This document shows, in pieces, positions 54,901 through 64,000 of a stretch of DNA of 64,000 nucleotides. The DNA comes from Amycolatopsis balhimycina FH 1894 (GTDB lineage Bacteria > Actinomycetota > Actinomycetes > Mycobacteriales > Pseudonocardiaceae). The notes beneath the pieces were generated by a model that saw only the letters and a list, made by a program, of their open reading frames with translations, was not told the DNA's origin and made no database searches. The DNA is taken from positions 10,784,493 through 10,848,492 of the forward strand of contig NZ_KB913037.1 of assembly GCF_000384295.1 (NCBI RefSeq), in the 5' to 3' direction. Made by a program: the position numbers and the translations under genes. The first letter of the stretch is position 1. Each line of letters opens with the position of its first letter.

Positions 54901-57900
54901 TTCGCACTGGGCGGGAATTCGCTGGCCGCGACGCGGCTGATCAGCCGCCTGTCCGCCACCCTCGGCCGGGATGTGCCCATGCGGACGCTGTTCCAGGCAC
55001 CCACGGTGGTGGAGCTGGGGGCCGGGCTGGACGGGTACGCCGCCGCCCGTCCGGCCCTTCGGCCGGTGCCGCGCCGGGATCCGGTGCCCTTGTCGTCGGC
55101 CCAGCGGCGGCTGTGGTTCCTGCACCGGATGCAGGGCCGGTCGGCGACCTACAACGCTCCGCTGGGTCTGCGGATCACCGGCGCGCTGGATCGCGCGGCA
55201 CTCGAAGCGGCGCTGGCCGACGTCGTGGCCAGGCACGAGGCGCTGCGCACCGTTTTCCCGGAAACGGACGGGACGGCCGGCCAGCGGATCCTCGGCCCCG
55301 ACGAGGCCCGGCCGCGGCTGGTGGTCCACGAGGACGTTCGTGCCGGACAGCGAGAGCCGGCCGCTCGCCACGTGTTCGACCTGGCCACGGACCTGCCGTT
55401 GTGGGCCGAACTGTCCGTGACAGGGCCGGACGAACATCTGCTGGTGCTGGTCGTCCACCACATCGCGGGTGACGCCTGGTCGATGGGGCCGCTGGCCCGT
55501 GACCTCGCCGCCGCGTACGCCGCGAGAAGCCAGGGCAAAGCGCCCCACCTGCCGGAGCTGCCGGTGCAGTACGCGGACTACGCGATGTGGCAACACGCCC
55601 TCCTGGGCCGGGCAGACGATCCGGACAGCCTGCTCGGCCGCCAGGTGAGCTATTGGCGGGAACGGCTGGCCGGGCTGCCGGTACGGCTGCGGCTGCCCAC
55701 CGACCGGCCACGCCCCGCCGTGGCGACCCATCGGGGCGACCTGCTGCCGTTCCGGATGACCCCGCGCCTGCACCAGGCTCTGGTGGAACTCGCCAGGGAG
55801 CGCGGAGCCACCCTGTTCATGGTGGTGCACGCGGCGCTGGCCGCGCTGCTGGCCAGGCTCGGCGCGGGGGACGACATCCCGATCGGGGCGCCGATCGCCG
55901 GACGCCACGACCCGGCGTTGGACGACCTGATCGGCTGCTTCGTCAATACGCTGGTGCTGCGGACCGACACCGCAGGCAACCCGTCCTTCCACGACCTGCT
56001 GCTGCGGGCCAGGGAAGTCGATCTGGCCGCCTACGACAACCAGGACGTCCCGTTCGAACACCTGGTGGAGGTGCTCAACCCGGAGCGTTCGCCGGCACAC
56101 CACCCGCTCTTCCAGGTCGGCCTGACCCTGCAGGACATGTCGTTCGCGGCGTTCGAGCTACCGGGCCTCGGCACCCGGCCGGAACCGGTCGGCACCGGCA
56201 CGGCCCGGTTCGACCTGATGGTCAGCCTGACCGACCGCTACGGCGAGGACGGCGTGCCGTCCGGTGTCGAAGGGACAGTGGAGTACGCCACCGATCTGTT
56301 CGACCGGGAAACGGTCCGGACGTGGGCGGAGCGGCTGATCCGCCTGCTGGAGCAGGTGGCCGAGGATCCCCGGCGGCGGGTGGGTGAGCTCGACCTGCTG
56401 GCACCCGGCGAACGACAGCGGCTGCTGGACGACGTCGACGACGTGGCTCCGCAGGTACCCGACGGGACTTTGGCGACGTTGTTCGAGGCGCAGGCGGCCG
56501 CCTCCCCGGACAACGTGGCCTTGACCTTCGACGGTGCCGAGCTGTCGTACGCGGAACTGGAGGCGCGGGCGAATCGGCTGGCTCGGAAGTTGGTTGGTCT
56601 GGGGGTGGGTCCGGAGTCGGTGGTGGCGTTGGTGCTGGGGCGTTCGCCGGAGTTGGTGGTGGGGATGTTGGCGGTGGTGAAGGCGGGTGGGGCGTATTTG
56701 CCGGTGGATCCGGGGTTGCCGCTCGAGCGTATCCGGTTTGTGGTCGAGGATGCCGGGGCGATGCTGGTGGTGGATTCGCTGGAGTTTTTCGCCGACGTTG
56801 CCGGGTTTGATGCGGGGCCGGTGTGTGATGTGGATCGGATTGTGCCGCTGCGTTCCGAGCATTCGGCGTATGTGATTTATACGTCGGGTTCGACCGGGAG
56901 GCCGAAGGGTGTGGTGGTGCCGCATCGTAATGTGGTGGCGTTGTTCGCGGCGTCGCGTGGGTTGTTCGGGTTTGGTGCGGGTGATGTGTGGTCGTGGTTT
57001 CATTCGTTTGCGTTTGATTTTTCGGTGTGGGAGTTGTGGGGGGCGTTGCTGCACGGCGGCCGGGTTGTGGTGGTGCCGTTTGAGGTGTCCCGTTCTCCGC
57101 GGGAGTTCTGGGGTTTGCTGGAGCGGGAGCGGGTTACGGTGTTGAGTCAGACGCCGTCGGCGTTTTATCAGCTGATGGCGGTCCGGTCCGATCGTGTGTT
57201 GGGCGATTTGCGGGCGCTGGTTTTTGGTGGTGAGGCGTTGGAGCCGGGACGGCTGACCGGTTGGTGGGAGCGGTACGGCGAAGCTGGGCCGCGGTTGGTG
57301 AACATGTACGGGATTACCGAGACGACGGTGCATGTCACTCATCACGATCTCGCTCCGGATATTCAGGGCAGTGTGATCGGGCGTGGTCTTCCTGGTCTGT
57401 CGGTGTTCGTTCTGGATGAGTGGCTTCAGCCGGTGCCGGTGGGTGTGGTGGGTGAGTTGTATGTGGCTGGGTCTCAGGTGGCTCGGGGGTATGTGAATCG
57501 TGCGGGGTTGACGGGTGAACGGTTCGTGGCCTGCCCGTTCGTGCCGGGGCAGCGGATGTACCGGACGGGGGACCGGGCTCGCTGGACCGCTGATGGGCAG
57601 CTGGTGTTCGCCGGCCGGGCGGATGATCAGGTGAAGATCCGCGGCCACCGGGTCGAGCCGGGGGAAGTGCGGGTCGTGCTCGCCGAAAGCCCTGTGGTGG
57701 CGCAGGCCGTCGTGACCGCGCGGGAGGACGTCCCCGGGGATGTCCGCCTGGTCGCCTACGTCGTTCCCACCGAGGAAGCGAAGGACACCGGCACGGCCGG
57801 AGAGATCGCCGGGAAGGTCCGCGCACACGCGGCAGCGCGGCTCCCCGGTTACCTGTGCCCGTCGGCCGTCACGGTGCTCGACGTCTTGCCGAGCACACCC

Positions 57901-58239
57901 AACGGCAAACTCGACGTAGCCGCACTGCCCGCACCGGACTACGCGTCGGCTCGCCGCACGAGCCGGGGCCCCGCCAACGAACGCGAGGCGGCGCTGTGCG
58001 CGGCGTTCGCCGAGATCCTCGCCGTGCCCGAGGTCGGCGTGGAGGACGACTTCTTCGTGCTCGGCGGCCATTCCCTGCTCGCCACCAGGCTCGTCGCCCG
58101 GGTCCGCGCGTCGATGGGTGCCGAGCTGCCGATCGAGGAACTGTTCGCGACTCCCACGCCGGCGGGACTGGCCACCTGGCTCGCCGAGCACGGCGACCGG
58201 ACCGAACACATCAGACCCGCGCTGCGGCGGATGCGTTAG
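51970..58239 (+). CDS. Two-module NRPS: Cstarter-A(Asn)-T-C-A(Thr)-T
   Basis: 2089 residues. A condensation domain at the extreme N terminus ([21 protein letters not shown] near 140) is of the lipo-initiation kind. A1 about 463-935 ([10 protein letters not shown] near 592) gives code DLTKVGEVGK by eye, an Asn signature. T1 Ser is near 983 (GGNSL). C2 begins near 1037, with HHIAGDA replacing the usual last Gly of HHxxxDG. A2 about 1500-1970 gives DFWSVGMVHK, a Thr code. T2 Ser is near 2034 (GGHSL). There is no epimerisation or thioesterase domain. The predicted product is acyl-Asn-Thr on T2. Codon use in A2 (56.59-57.53 kb) is strikingly T-richer than its surroundings, suggesting recombination. 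Confidence 0.93.
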   Translation: MSGRGTPGPDPVPLTAAQLGVWYAQRLEPENPVYNIGEYLEIRGDVDVDVLVAALRRALAEAETYRLRFRLENGMPRQYVDAGTDHRIHVADLGASADPRAVAGEWIAADLDRPVDLFEGPPSAHAVFRLGPDRVLWYQRVHHVVLDGTSLSTFAARVADVYTALAAGREPVDGVLKPLSVLLDADRAYLGSPVAERDRAFWLEALSDVPEPGGTGAGRHLPPRPALRIEEIDAAEAASLRAAARRLRTSFAGLVLSAAALYRQRTAGERDVVLGLPVGGRTSGQELGIPGMTSNVVPLRLAIPRGGTVGAFVRQTSHAVFACLRHQRYPYGRILADLGLVGRGSLRSLSVNVMPLGRPLRFGAAVATRTGLSSGPVEDVAIDVFERAAGGGVQIIAELNPELHDPESGAEIARRFRLTLNGLAAASSTGRLDRIDVLDDGERRHVLVDWNRTDAVDPGGTALDRFQAHAARHPDAVAVVCGEVEVTYRELAERAARLARSLRERGAGTESVVAVSLPRGPELVTAILATWLAGTAYLPIDPDHPAERAEFMRTDAGAAVLIGPGGLRGRAKEPEAVPAPAVVPEQLAYVMYTSGSTGVPKGVAVTHAGLANYLAWAAGFYGLDAGDRVPLHSSLAFDLTVTSVLAPLVCGGTVVISPGGGPEGLAELVRSAPDGGFGLVKVVPGHLPLLAETLPAGLRATAARRLVVGGAALPGADVRAWLANAPSTVVVNEYGPTETVVGCCAFEVAAGRPVGDTVPIGRPIANTRLYVLDDALGPVPPGVTGELYVAGAGVARGYVGRPGLTAERFVACPFEDAAGRMYRTGDLARWTAAGVLEFLGRADEQVKIRGYRVEPGEIEAVLTRHPAVARAAVVATGEPGDRVRLVASVVLRPGAGVDVLELRRFAARVLPDHMVPSIVQVLPELPLSPSGKVNRRALPVPEVVVPDRAPRTPREAILCRLFAEVLGLASVGVDDDFFALGGNSLAATRLISRLSATLGRDVPMRTLFQAPTVVELGAGLDGYAAARPALRPVPRRDPVPLSSAQRRLWFLHRMQGRSATYNAPLGLRITGALDRAALEAALADVVARHEALRTVFPETDGTAGQRILGPDEARPRLVVHEDVRAGQREPAARHVFDLATDLPLWAELSVTGPDEHLLVLVVHHIAGDAWSMGPLARDLAAAYAARSQGKAPHLPELPVQYADYAMWQHALLGRADDPDSLLGRQVSYWRERLAGLPVRLRLPTDRPRPAVATHRGDLLPFRMTPRLHQALVELARERGATLFMVVHAALAALLARLGAGDDIPIGAPIAGRHDPALDDLIGCFVNTLVLRTDTAGNPSFHDLLLRAREVDLAAYDNQDVPFEHLVEVLNPERSPAHHPLFQVGLTLQDMSFAAFELPGLGTRPEPVGTGTARFDLMVSLTDRYGEDGVPSGVEGTVEYATDLFDRETVRTWAERLIRLLEQVAEDPRRRVGELDLLAPGERQRLLDDVDDVAPQVPDGTLATLFEAQAAASPDNVALTFDGAELSYAELEARANRLARKLVGLGVGPESVVALVLGRSPELVVGMLAVVKAGGAYLPVDPGLPLERIRFVVEDAGAMLVVDSLEFFADVAGFDAGPVCDVDRIVPLRSEHSAYVIYTSGSTGRPKGVVVPHRNVVALFAASRGLFGFGAGDVWSWFHSFAFDFSVWELWGALLHGGRVVVVPFEVSRSPREFWGLLERERVTVLSQTPSAFYQLMAVRSDRVLGDLRALVFGGEALEPGRLTGWWERYGEAGPRLVNMYGITETTVHVTHHDLAPDIQGSVIGRGLPGLSVFVLDEWLQPVPVGVVGELYVAGSQVARGYVNRAGLTGERFVACPFVPGQRMYRTGDRARWTADGQLVFAGRADDQVKIRGHRVEPGEVRVVLAESPVVAQAVVTAREDVPGDVRLVAYVVPTEEAKDTGTAGEIAGKVRAHAAARLPGYLCPSAVTVLDVLPSTPNGKLDVAALPAPDYASARRTSRGPANEREAALCAAFAEILAVPEVGVEDDFFVLGGHSLLATRLVARVRASMGAELPIEELFATPTPAGLATWLAEHGDRTEHIRPALRRMR

Positions 58240-58253
58240 TCAAGGAGGGGCCG

Positions 58254-61200
58254 ATGATTCCCGCGTCGTTCGCACAACAGCGGCTGTGGTTGCAGTGGCG
58301 GATCGAAGGGGCGGGCGCCACGTACAACAGCCCGGCGATCTTGCGGTTGACCGGACCGCTGGACCGGGCGGCCCTGGCCGCCGCGCTGCGCGACGTGATC
58401 GTCCGTCACGAAGCACTGCGCACCGTCTTCCCCGAGGTGGACGGCGAGCCGTACCAGCAGATCGTCGAGCCCGGTGAGCTGGTGTGGGACCTGTCGGTGG
58501 TGCGGGTGACCGGGGCCGAGGACCCGGCGTCACGCCGGCGGCTTCCCGCCCTGCGTGAACTGCGGTGGGACCGGCCCGCGGAGCTGCCCTCGGTCGAGGC
58601 GGCCGTCGAGCTGCCCGGCCCGGAGATCGACGCGAGCGAGCTGCCCGCCGCGGTGGCGCGGGTGGCCGCGTTCGCCTTCGACCTGTCCGCCGAGATTCCG
58701 GTGCGCGCCTGGTTGTTCGCGCTGACACCGGAAGCACACGTGCTCGTGGTGGTCATCCACCACATCGCGACCGACGGCTGGTCGGCGGGCCCGTTCGCGC
58801 GGGACCTCGCCGCCGCGTACGCGGCGCGTGGCGCGGGCCGGGAACCGGAGTGGGCGAGCCTGCCCGTGCAGTACGCGGACTACACGTTGTGGCAGCGGGA
58901 GCTGCTCGGCGCGAGGGACGACCCGGACAGCCTGCTGTCGCGGCAGCTCGGCTACTGGCGCGACGCACTGGCCGGAGCACCCGAGGAGCTGACCCTCCCC
59001 GTGGATCGTCCGCGCCCGGTGGAGCCGTCACACCGCGGGCACGCGATCGGGGCCGGTGTTCCAGCGGCGGTGCACGGCGAGCTGGTCGCCCTGGCCCGCC
59101 GACGCCGTGCCACGCTGCCGATGCTCCTCCAGACCGGGCTGGCGGTGACGCTGGCCAGGCTCGGCGCGGGACATGACATCCCCATCGGGACACCGACCGC
59201 CGGGCGTTCCGACGAGGCCCTCGACGACCTGGTCGGGTTCTTCGTCAACACGCTCGTGGTCAGAGCCGATCTGTCCGGGAACCCGACGTTCGCCGAGGCC
59301 ATCGACCGCGTGCGCGCCACCGCGGTGCGCGCCTTCGCCCACCAGGACGTGCCCTTCGAGCGGCTGGTCGAGGAGCTCGCCCCCGTCCGCACACTGGCTC
59401 GACATCCCCTGTTCCAGGTCGTCCTCGCGCCGCTGGACGACGGCACCGCCCTTGAGGTCCCCGGCCTGCACGCCGAAGTGCTCTCGATCGGCCGGACGAC
59501 GGCCAAGTTCGATCTGGAAGCGACACTGGGCGAGGTCTTCGACGAAACGGGGGCACCGGCGGGGATCCGCGGCGTGGTCACCGGCTCGGCCGACCTGTTC
59601 GGCGCCCACACGGTGGAACGGATCGCGGGCTGTCTGGTCCGGGTGCTGACGGCGATGGCCGCGAACCCGGATCTGCCCGTCGACGCGGTGGAACTGCTGG
59701 ACGCGGCCGAACTCGCCCAGCTGGTGGGCGAGTGGAACGACACGGCAGTGTCCGTTTCGGACACCTCGGTGCCGGACGCCTTCGCCGGACGGGCGATGGC
59801 GGATCCGGACGCGGTGGCGGTGGTGTGGGACCGGGGCGCGTTCACCTACGGAGAGCTGGACGCGCGTTCGGACCGGCTCGCGCGGACGCTGGTGGCCGCC
59901 GGGGCCGGGCCGGAATCGGTGGTCGCGGTGCTGATGGAGCGTTCGGCCGACCTGGTGGTGGCGTTGCTCGCGATCCTCAAGGCCGGGGCCGCGTACGTGC
60001 CGCTGGACACGGGCTGGCCGGAAGCGCGGATGCGCGCGGTGCTCGAAGACGCCGGCGCCGCGGTACTCGTGGTGCACGAGGCGACGGCCCGTCATGAACT
60101 CGGCCTCACGGCGATTCCGGCCGATGCCGACATGGACGCCGTGGTGAGCCTGCCCAGTGAGGTACCGCCCGATGGGGCCGCGTATGTGATGTATACGTCG
60201 GGGTCGACGGGGGTGCCGAAGGGTGTTGTGGCCACGCACGGGGATGTGGTGCGGCTGGCGAAGGATCGCTGCTGGGGTGGGACGCCGCGGGTGTTGTTTC
60301 ATGCGCCGCATGCTTTTGACGCGTCGTCGTACGAGCTGTGGGTGCCGTTGTTGTCGGGTGGCACGGTGGTGGTGGCGCCGGTCGAGCGTGTGGACGCGGC
60401 GGTGCTGCGGCGGCTGATCGCCGGGTACGAGCTGTCCCATGTGCATGTGACGGCGGGTCTGCTCCGCGTGCTCGTCGACGAGGACCCGGGCTGTCTCGCC
60501 GGGGTGCGTGAGGTGCTCACGGGTGGGGACGTGGTTCCGGCGGATTCGGTGCGGCGGGTGCTGGAGGCGAATCCCGGTGTGGTGGTCCGGCATCTGTATG
60601 GGCCGACCGAGGTGACGTTGTGTGCGACGCAGCATGAAGTGCGTGTTGCCGGTGAGATCGCCGGTGTTCTGCCGATCGGACGACCGCTGGACAACACGCG
60701 GGTGTACGTGCTGGACGAGAGACTGGCTCCGGTCCCGGTCGGTGTGGCCGGTGAGCTGTACGTCGCGGGTGCGGGTGTCGCGCGTGGGTATCTGAATCGT
60801 CCGTTGTGGACGGCTGAGCGTTTTGTGGCGTGTCCGTTCGGTGGTGCGGGTGATCGGATGTATCGCACGGGTGATCGGGTGAAGTGGGATGCGGATGGTC
60901 GTCTGGTGTTCTCTGGGCGCGCTGACGATCAGGTGAAGATTCGTGGTTTTCGGGTGGAGCCGGGTGAGGTCGAAGCGGTTCTCGCGGGACACCCGGCGGT
61001 CGCGCAGGCGTCGGTGGTCGTCCGGGAAGACGTCCTGGGCGGCAAACGGCTCGTCGGCTACCTGGTGCCCCAGGACGGCCCGGTCGCCCAGGCCATCCGG
61101 GACTACGCGTCCGAGCGGTTGCCGGACTACCTGGTCCCCTCGGCTTTCGTGGAGCTGGAGCAGCTCCCGTTGACGGTCAACGGGAAGGTGGACCGGGCGG

Positions 61201-64000
61201 CACTGCCGGCGCCGGAGTACCCGGCGGGGGTGGGCCGCGCTCCGGCGAATGTCGTCGAGGAGCTGCTGTGTCAGGCGTTCGCCGACGTCCTCGGGCTGGC
61301 GTCGGTCGGGGTGGAGGACGATTTCTTCGCGTTGGGCGGGCATTCCCTGCTGGCGATGCGGCTGGCGAGCCAGGTGCGCGTGGCGCTGTCGGTGGAGTTG
61401 CCGCTGCGCGCCCTGTTCGAGGCTTCCACACCCGAGCGCCTGGCGGTCCGGCTCGCCGGGGTCACCGCGCCGGGACGCGCGGCGCTGGTGGCGCGGGACC
61501 GGCCGGAGCCCATGCCGTTGTCGTTCGCGCAGCGGCGGTTGTGGTTCCTCGGACAGCTGGAGGGGCCGAGCCCCACCTACAACATCTCGATGACGCTGCG
61601 CCTGACCGGGGCCTTGGACAGGGCGGCGCTCGCCGCGGCGCTGCGTGACGTGGCCGAGCGGCACGAGGTGCTGCGTACGGTGTTCCGGAACGCCGGGGGA
61701 GAACCGTACCAGCGGGTGCTTTCGGTGGAAGAGTGCGGGTTCGCGCTGGATGTCGCCGAGGTGGCGTTCGGGGATCTCGACGGCGCGATCGCGGAGGTGA
61801 CGGGGTACGCGTTCGACCTGACCGCGACGCCGCCGGTACGGGCGTCGTTGTTCCCGGTCGCGCCGGATGACCACGTTCTGGTTCTGGTGGTGCACCACAT
61901 CGCGGGCGACGCCTGGTCGATGGAGCCGCTGGCCCGCGACGTGTCCTCGGCGTACGCGGCGCGACTGGCGGGCGAGAACCCCGCGTGGGTGCCGCTGCCG
62001 GTCCAGTACGCCGATTACACGTTGTGGCAACGGGAACTCCTCGGCGAGGAAGCCGATCCCGAGAATCTCATGTCGCGTCAGATAGCGTACTGGCGAGATG
62101 CCCTCGACGGGGCGCCGGCGGAGCTGGACCTGCCCGCCGACCGGCCCCGTCCCGCCGAGACCTCGCGCCGCGGGCACCGCGCCGACGTCGAGATCCCGGC
62201 GGCCCTGCACCGCGCACTGGTGGAGCTGGCGCGCGCCGAGGGCGTGACCGTGTTCATGGCGCTGCAGGCCGCGTTCGCCGTGACGTTGTCGCGGCTGGGC
62301 GCGGGCACGGACATCCCGATCGGTGTCGCGGTGGCAGGCCGGACCGACCAGGCCCTGGAGGACCTGGTGGGGTTCTTCGTCAACACGCTGGTGATGCGGA
62401 CCGACCTGTCCGGCGATCCCAGCTTCGCCGAGGTGCTCGGCCGGGTCCGGGAGACCTCGCTGTCGGCGTTCGCGCACCAGGACGTGCCGTTCGAACGGCT
62501 CGTGGAGGAACTCGCCCCCGTCCGCTCCCTCGCACGTCATCCGTTGTTCCAGGTCATGATGACCCTGCAGAACACCGGCCGGGCCGAGGAGCCACCGCTG
62601 GTCCTGCCCGGTCTGCGGGCCGTGGCACTGCCGTCGGAGGCCGGGTCGCTCGAGTTCGATCTCGATCTCAGCCTCGGCGAGACCTTCGACCCGGCAGGTG
62701 AGCCCGCGGGCATCGACGGCTCGCTCATCGTGTCCGCCGGCCTCTTCGACCGGGACACCGCGGCGCGGCTGGTGGAACGGCTGCTCCAGGTGCTGTCGAC
62801 GATGACACGGGACCCCGGTACCCGGATCGCCGGGATGGACGTGCTCGGCGTGGACGAGCGCCGGCGGATTCTGACGGTATGGAACGCAATGCCGGTGTCC
62901 GTACCGGATGTGTCGGTGCCGGAAGCGTTCGCCGGTCAGGTGGCCCGTGCGCCGGAGGCCGCCGCGCTGGTGTCCGGTGACGTGACGCTGGGTTACGCCG
63001 AGCTGGACGCGCGGGCCGAGCGGCTGGCACGGGTGCTGGTCGTCTCGGGAGTGGCGCCGGAGTCGGCCGTCGCGGTGCTGATGGAGCGTTCGGCCGAGCT
63101 GGTGGTGGCGTTGCTGGCGATCTTGAAGGCCGGTGGGGTGTTCGTGCCGCTGGATGCCGGCTGGCCGGTCGCGCGGATGTGCGCGGTGGCCGAGGACGCG
63201 GGCGCCGCGATGCTGGTACTGCACGCGGCGACGGCGGACCATGCGTTCGTACGCGTGGGCGAGCTGGAAACGCTGTCCGCCGACCGCCTCCCCGACGTGA
63301 CCGGTGACGTGGTGCTGTCGTCCGTGTCGCCCGCCGCCGCCGCGTATGTGATGTATACGTCGGGTTCGACGGGTGCGCCGAAGGGTGTTGTGGCCACGCA
63401 TCGGGACGTGGTGCGGTTGGCGTGGGATCGGTGTTGGGGTGAGACGCGGCGGGTGTTGTTTCATGCGCCGCATGCTTTTGACGCGTCGTCGTATGAGCTG
63501 TGGGTTCCGTTGCTGTCGGGCGGGACTGTGGTGGTGGCGCCGGAGGAGCGTGTGGACGCGGCGGTGCTGCGGCGGCTGGTCACGGACCGGGACTTGACGC
63601 ACGTGCATGTGACGGCGGGTCTTTTCCGGGTGCTGGCCGAGCAGGATCCGTGGTGTTTCTCGGGTGTGCGTGAGGTGCTCACGGGTGGGGACGTGGTTCC
63701 GGCAGGCGCGGTGCGCCGGGTGCTGGAGGCGAATCCGGGTGTGGTGGTCCGGCAGTTGTACGGGCCGACTGAGGTGACGTTGTGTGCGACGCAGCATGAA
63801 GTGCGTGTTCCCGGTGAGATCGACGACGTGCTGCCGATCGGACGCCCGTTGGACAACACGCGGGTGTACGTGCTGGATGACACGCTTCGGCCGGTTCCGG
63901 TCGGTGTGGCCGGTGAGCTGTATGTGGCGGGTGCGGGTGTCGCGCGTGGGTATCTGAATCGTCCGTTGTGGACGGCTGAGCGTTTTGTGGCGTGTCCGTT
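58254..64000 (+). CDS. NRPS, C-A(Hpg)-T-C-A(Hpg)..., cut by the window end
   Basis: ATG 58254 follows AGGAGGGG, 14 bp after the first NRPS stop; 1915 codons are seen and the frame is open at the edge. C1 has the canonical HHIATDG near 169, preceded by an extra Pro/Glu-rich stretch (about 85-120) not present in the other C domains. A1 ([10 protein letters not shown] near 646) and A2 ([10 protein letters not shown] near 1701) both read DAYHLGLLC(K), a 4-hydroxyphenylglycine code. T1 Ser is near 1031. C2 (from about 1086) has HHIAGDA. No E domain follows T1. The two A-domain cores are almost identical in DNA. Termination and later modules lie downstream. Confidence 0.93.
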   Translation, partial: MIPASFAQQRLWLQWRIEGAGATYNSPAILRLTGPLDRAALAAALRDVIVRHEALRTVFPEVDGEPYQQIVEPGELVWDLSVVRVTGAEDPASRRRLPALRELRWDRPAELPSVEAAVELPGPEIDASELPAAVARVAAFAFDLSAEIPVRAWLFALTPEAHVLVVVIHHIATDGWSAGPFARDLAAAYAARGAGREPEWASLPVQYADYTLWQRELLGARDDPDSLLSRQLGYWRDALAGAPEELTLPVDRPRPVEPSHRGHAIGAGVPAAVHGELVALARRRRATLPMLLQTGLAVTLARLGAGHDIPIGTPTAGRSDEALDDLVGFFVNTLVVRADLSGNPTFAEAIDRVRATAVRAFAHQDVPFERLVEELAPVRTLARHPLFQVVLAPLDDGTALEVPGLHAEVLSIGRTTAKFDLEATLGEVFDETGAPAGIRGVVTGSADLFGAHTVERIAGCLVRVLTAMAANPDLPVDAVELLDAAELAQLVGEWNDTAVSVSDTSVPDAFAGRAMADPDAVAVVWDRGAFTYGELDARSDRLARTLVAAGAGPESVVAVLMERSADLVVALLAILKAGAAYVPLDTGWPEARMRAVLEDAGAAVLVVHEATARHELGLTAIPADADMDAVVSLPSEVPPDGAAYVMYTSGSTGVPKGVVATHGDVVRLAKDRCWGGTPRVLFHAPHAFDASSYELWVPLLSGGTVVVAPVERVDAAVLRRLIAGYELSHVHVTAGLLRVLVDEDPGCLAGVREVLTGGDVVPADSVRRVLEANPGVVVRHLYGPTEVTLCATQHEVRVAGEIAGVLPIGRPLDNTRVYVLDERLAPVPVGVAGELYVAGAGVARGYLNRPLWTAERFVACPFGGAGDRMYRTGDRVKWDADGRLVFSGRADDQVKIRGFRVEPGEVEAVLAGHPAVAQASVVVREDVLGGKRLVGYLVPQDGPVAQAIRDYASERLPDYLVPSAFVELEQLPLTVNGKVDRAALPAPEYPAGVGRAPANVVEELLCQAFADVLGLASVGVEDDFFALGGHSLLAMRLASQVRVALSVELPLRALFEASTPERLAVRLAGVTAPGRAALVARDRPEPMPLSFAQRRLWFLGQLEGPSPTYNISMTLRLTGALDRAALAAALRDVAERHEVLRTVFRNAGGEPYQRVLSVEECGFALDVAEVAFGDLDGAIAEVTGYAFDLTATPPVRASLFPVAPDDHVLVLVVHHIAGDAWSMEPLARDVSSAYAARLAGENPAWVPLPVQYADYTLWQRELLGEEADPENLMSRQIAYWRDALDGAPAELDLPADRPRPAETSRRGHRADVEIPAALHRALVELARAEGVTVFMALQAAFAVTLSRLGAGTDIPIGVAVAGRTDQALEDLVGFFVNTLVMRTDLSGDPSFAEVLGRVRETSLSAFAHQDVPFERLVEELAPVRSLARHPLFQVMMTLQNTGRAEEPPLVLPGLRAVALPSEAGSLEFDLDLSLGETFDPAGEPAGIDGSLIVSAGLFDRDTAARLVERLLQVLSTMTRDPGTRIAGMDVLGVDERRRILTVWNAMPVSVPDVSVPEAFAGQVARAPEAAALVSGDVTLGYAELDARAERLARVLVVSGVAPESAVAVLMERSAELVVALLAILKAGGVFVPLDAGWPVARMCAVAEDAGAAMLVLHAATADHAFVRVGELETLSADRLPDVTGDVVLSSVSPAAAAYVMYTSGSTGAPKGVVATHRDVVRLAWDRCWGETRRVLFHAPHAFDASSYELWVPLLSGGTVVVAPEERVDAAVLRRLVTDRDLTHVHVTAGLFRVLAEQDPWCFSGVREVLTGGDVVPAGAVRRVLEANPGVVVRQLYGPTEVTLCATQHEVRVPGEIDDVLPIGRPLDNTRVYVLDDTLRPVPVGVAGELYVAGAGVARGYLNRPLWTAERFVACP

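Noticed and set aside
61510..62900. C2 of the second NRPS as a dual condensation/epimerisation domain supplying D-residues.
   Set aside because: The extra N-terminal HHxxxxxGD motif of dual domains is not visible; only the ordinary HHIAGDA site is present.
51970..64000. Straight assignment of the NRPS cluster to ramoplanin or enduracidin.
   Set aside because: Module 4 reads as Hpg rather than Orn, and the secreted acylase is extra; only family resemblance is claimed.
56590..64000. Long near-identical DNA blocks in the NRPS genes as insertion elements or an array.
   Set aside because: They stay in frame, correspond to homologous A-domain cores and lack inverted ends; they are domain homology, not mobile elements.

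Overview
The window reads as high-GC actinomycete chromosome, most likely Amycolatopsis or a close pseudonocardial relative. The grounds are GC-rich third codon positions, frequent GTG/TTG starts, ATGA/GTGA gene overlaps, SARP and StrR regulators, a standalone LigD polymerase, and a 61-bp palindrome of a type I recall as common in Amycolatopsis. No rRNA, tRNA, CRISPR array or complete insertion sequence was seen.

Layout. (1) 1-14.3 kb is mixed housekeeping and catabolic sequence: a glycosyltransferase tail, acetyltransferases, an SDR, an MFS gene cut off at a palindromic element, a PHP phosphatase divergent from a LigD polymerase, a thiolase divergent from an HxlR regulator, a secreted GH87-type alpha-1,3-glucanase behind a leader ORF, NmrA and DoxX proteins, and a CitE/CaiB pair. 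(2) 14.4-31.9 kb is one leftward seven-gene unit in which almost every stop overlaps the next start. It encodes very large proteins with no recognisable enzyme motif: a DUF6603-like protein ending in a seven-repeat kelch propeller, a second seven-repeat kelch protein, and conserved unknowns of 450, 587, 1068 and 1737 aa. (3) 32-35.7 kb holds a divergent AfsR/SARP regulator and a lysozyme-like TIM-barrel protein. The same heptamer repeats (GTCGACA or variants, about 11 bp apart) lie 48-76 bp upstream of both the seven-gene unit and the lysozyme-like gene, so these look like one regulon. This is the best candidate for an undescribed system.

(4) 36.7-64 kb is the left part of a lipopeptide NRPS cluster that continues past the window. 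Two tandem StrR-type regulators flank a 13-bp-arm palindrome. HmaS and a fused Hmo-HpgT make 4-hydroxyphenylglycine (Hpg). A leftward set encodes an alpha/beta hydrolase, an ABC exporter, a two-part ABC transporter, a flavin halogenase and a secreted penicillin-acylase-family Ntn hydrolase. Rightward come a free acyl carrier protein and two NRPSs. Specificity codes read by eye predict acyl-Asn-Thr (first NRPS), then Hpg-Hpg (start of the second). The gene set recalls the ramoplanin/enduracidin family, but Hpg at position 4, where those have ornithine, and the acylase argue for a different product.

How the parts fit: StrR proteins would switch on Hpg supply and the assembly line; the ACP and starter condensation domain add a fatty acyl chain; the halogenase chlorinates an aryl residue; the ABC systems export or give immunity; the secreted acylase may trim or inactivate the lipopeptide outside the cell.
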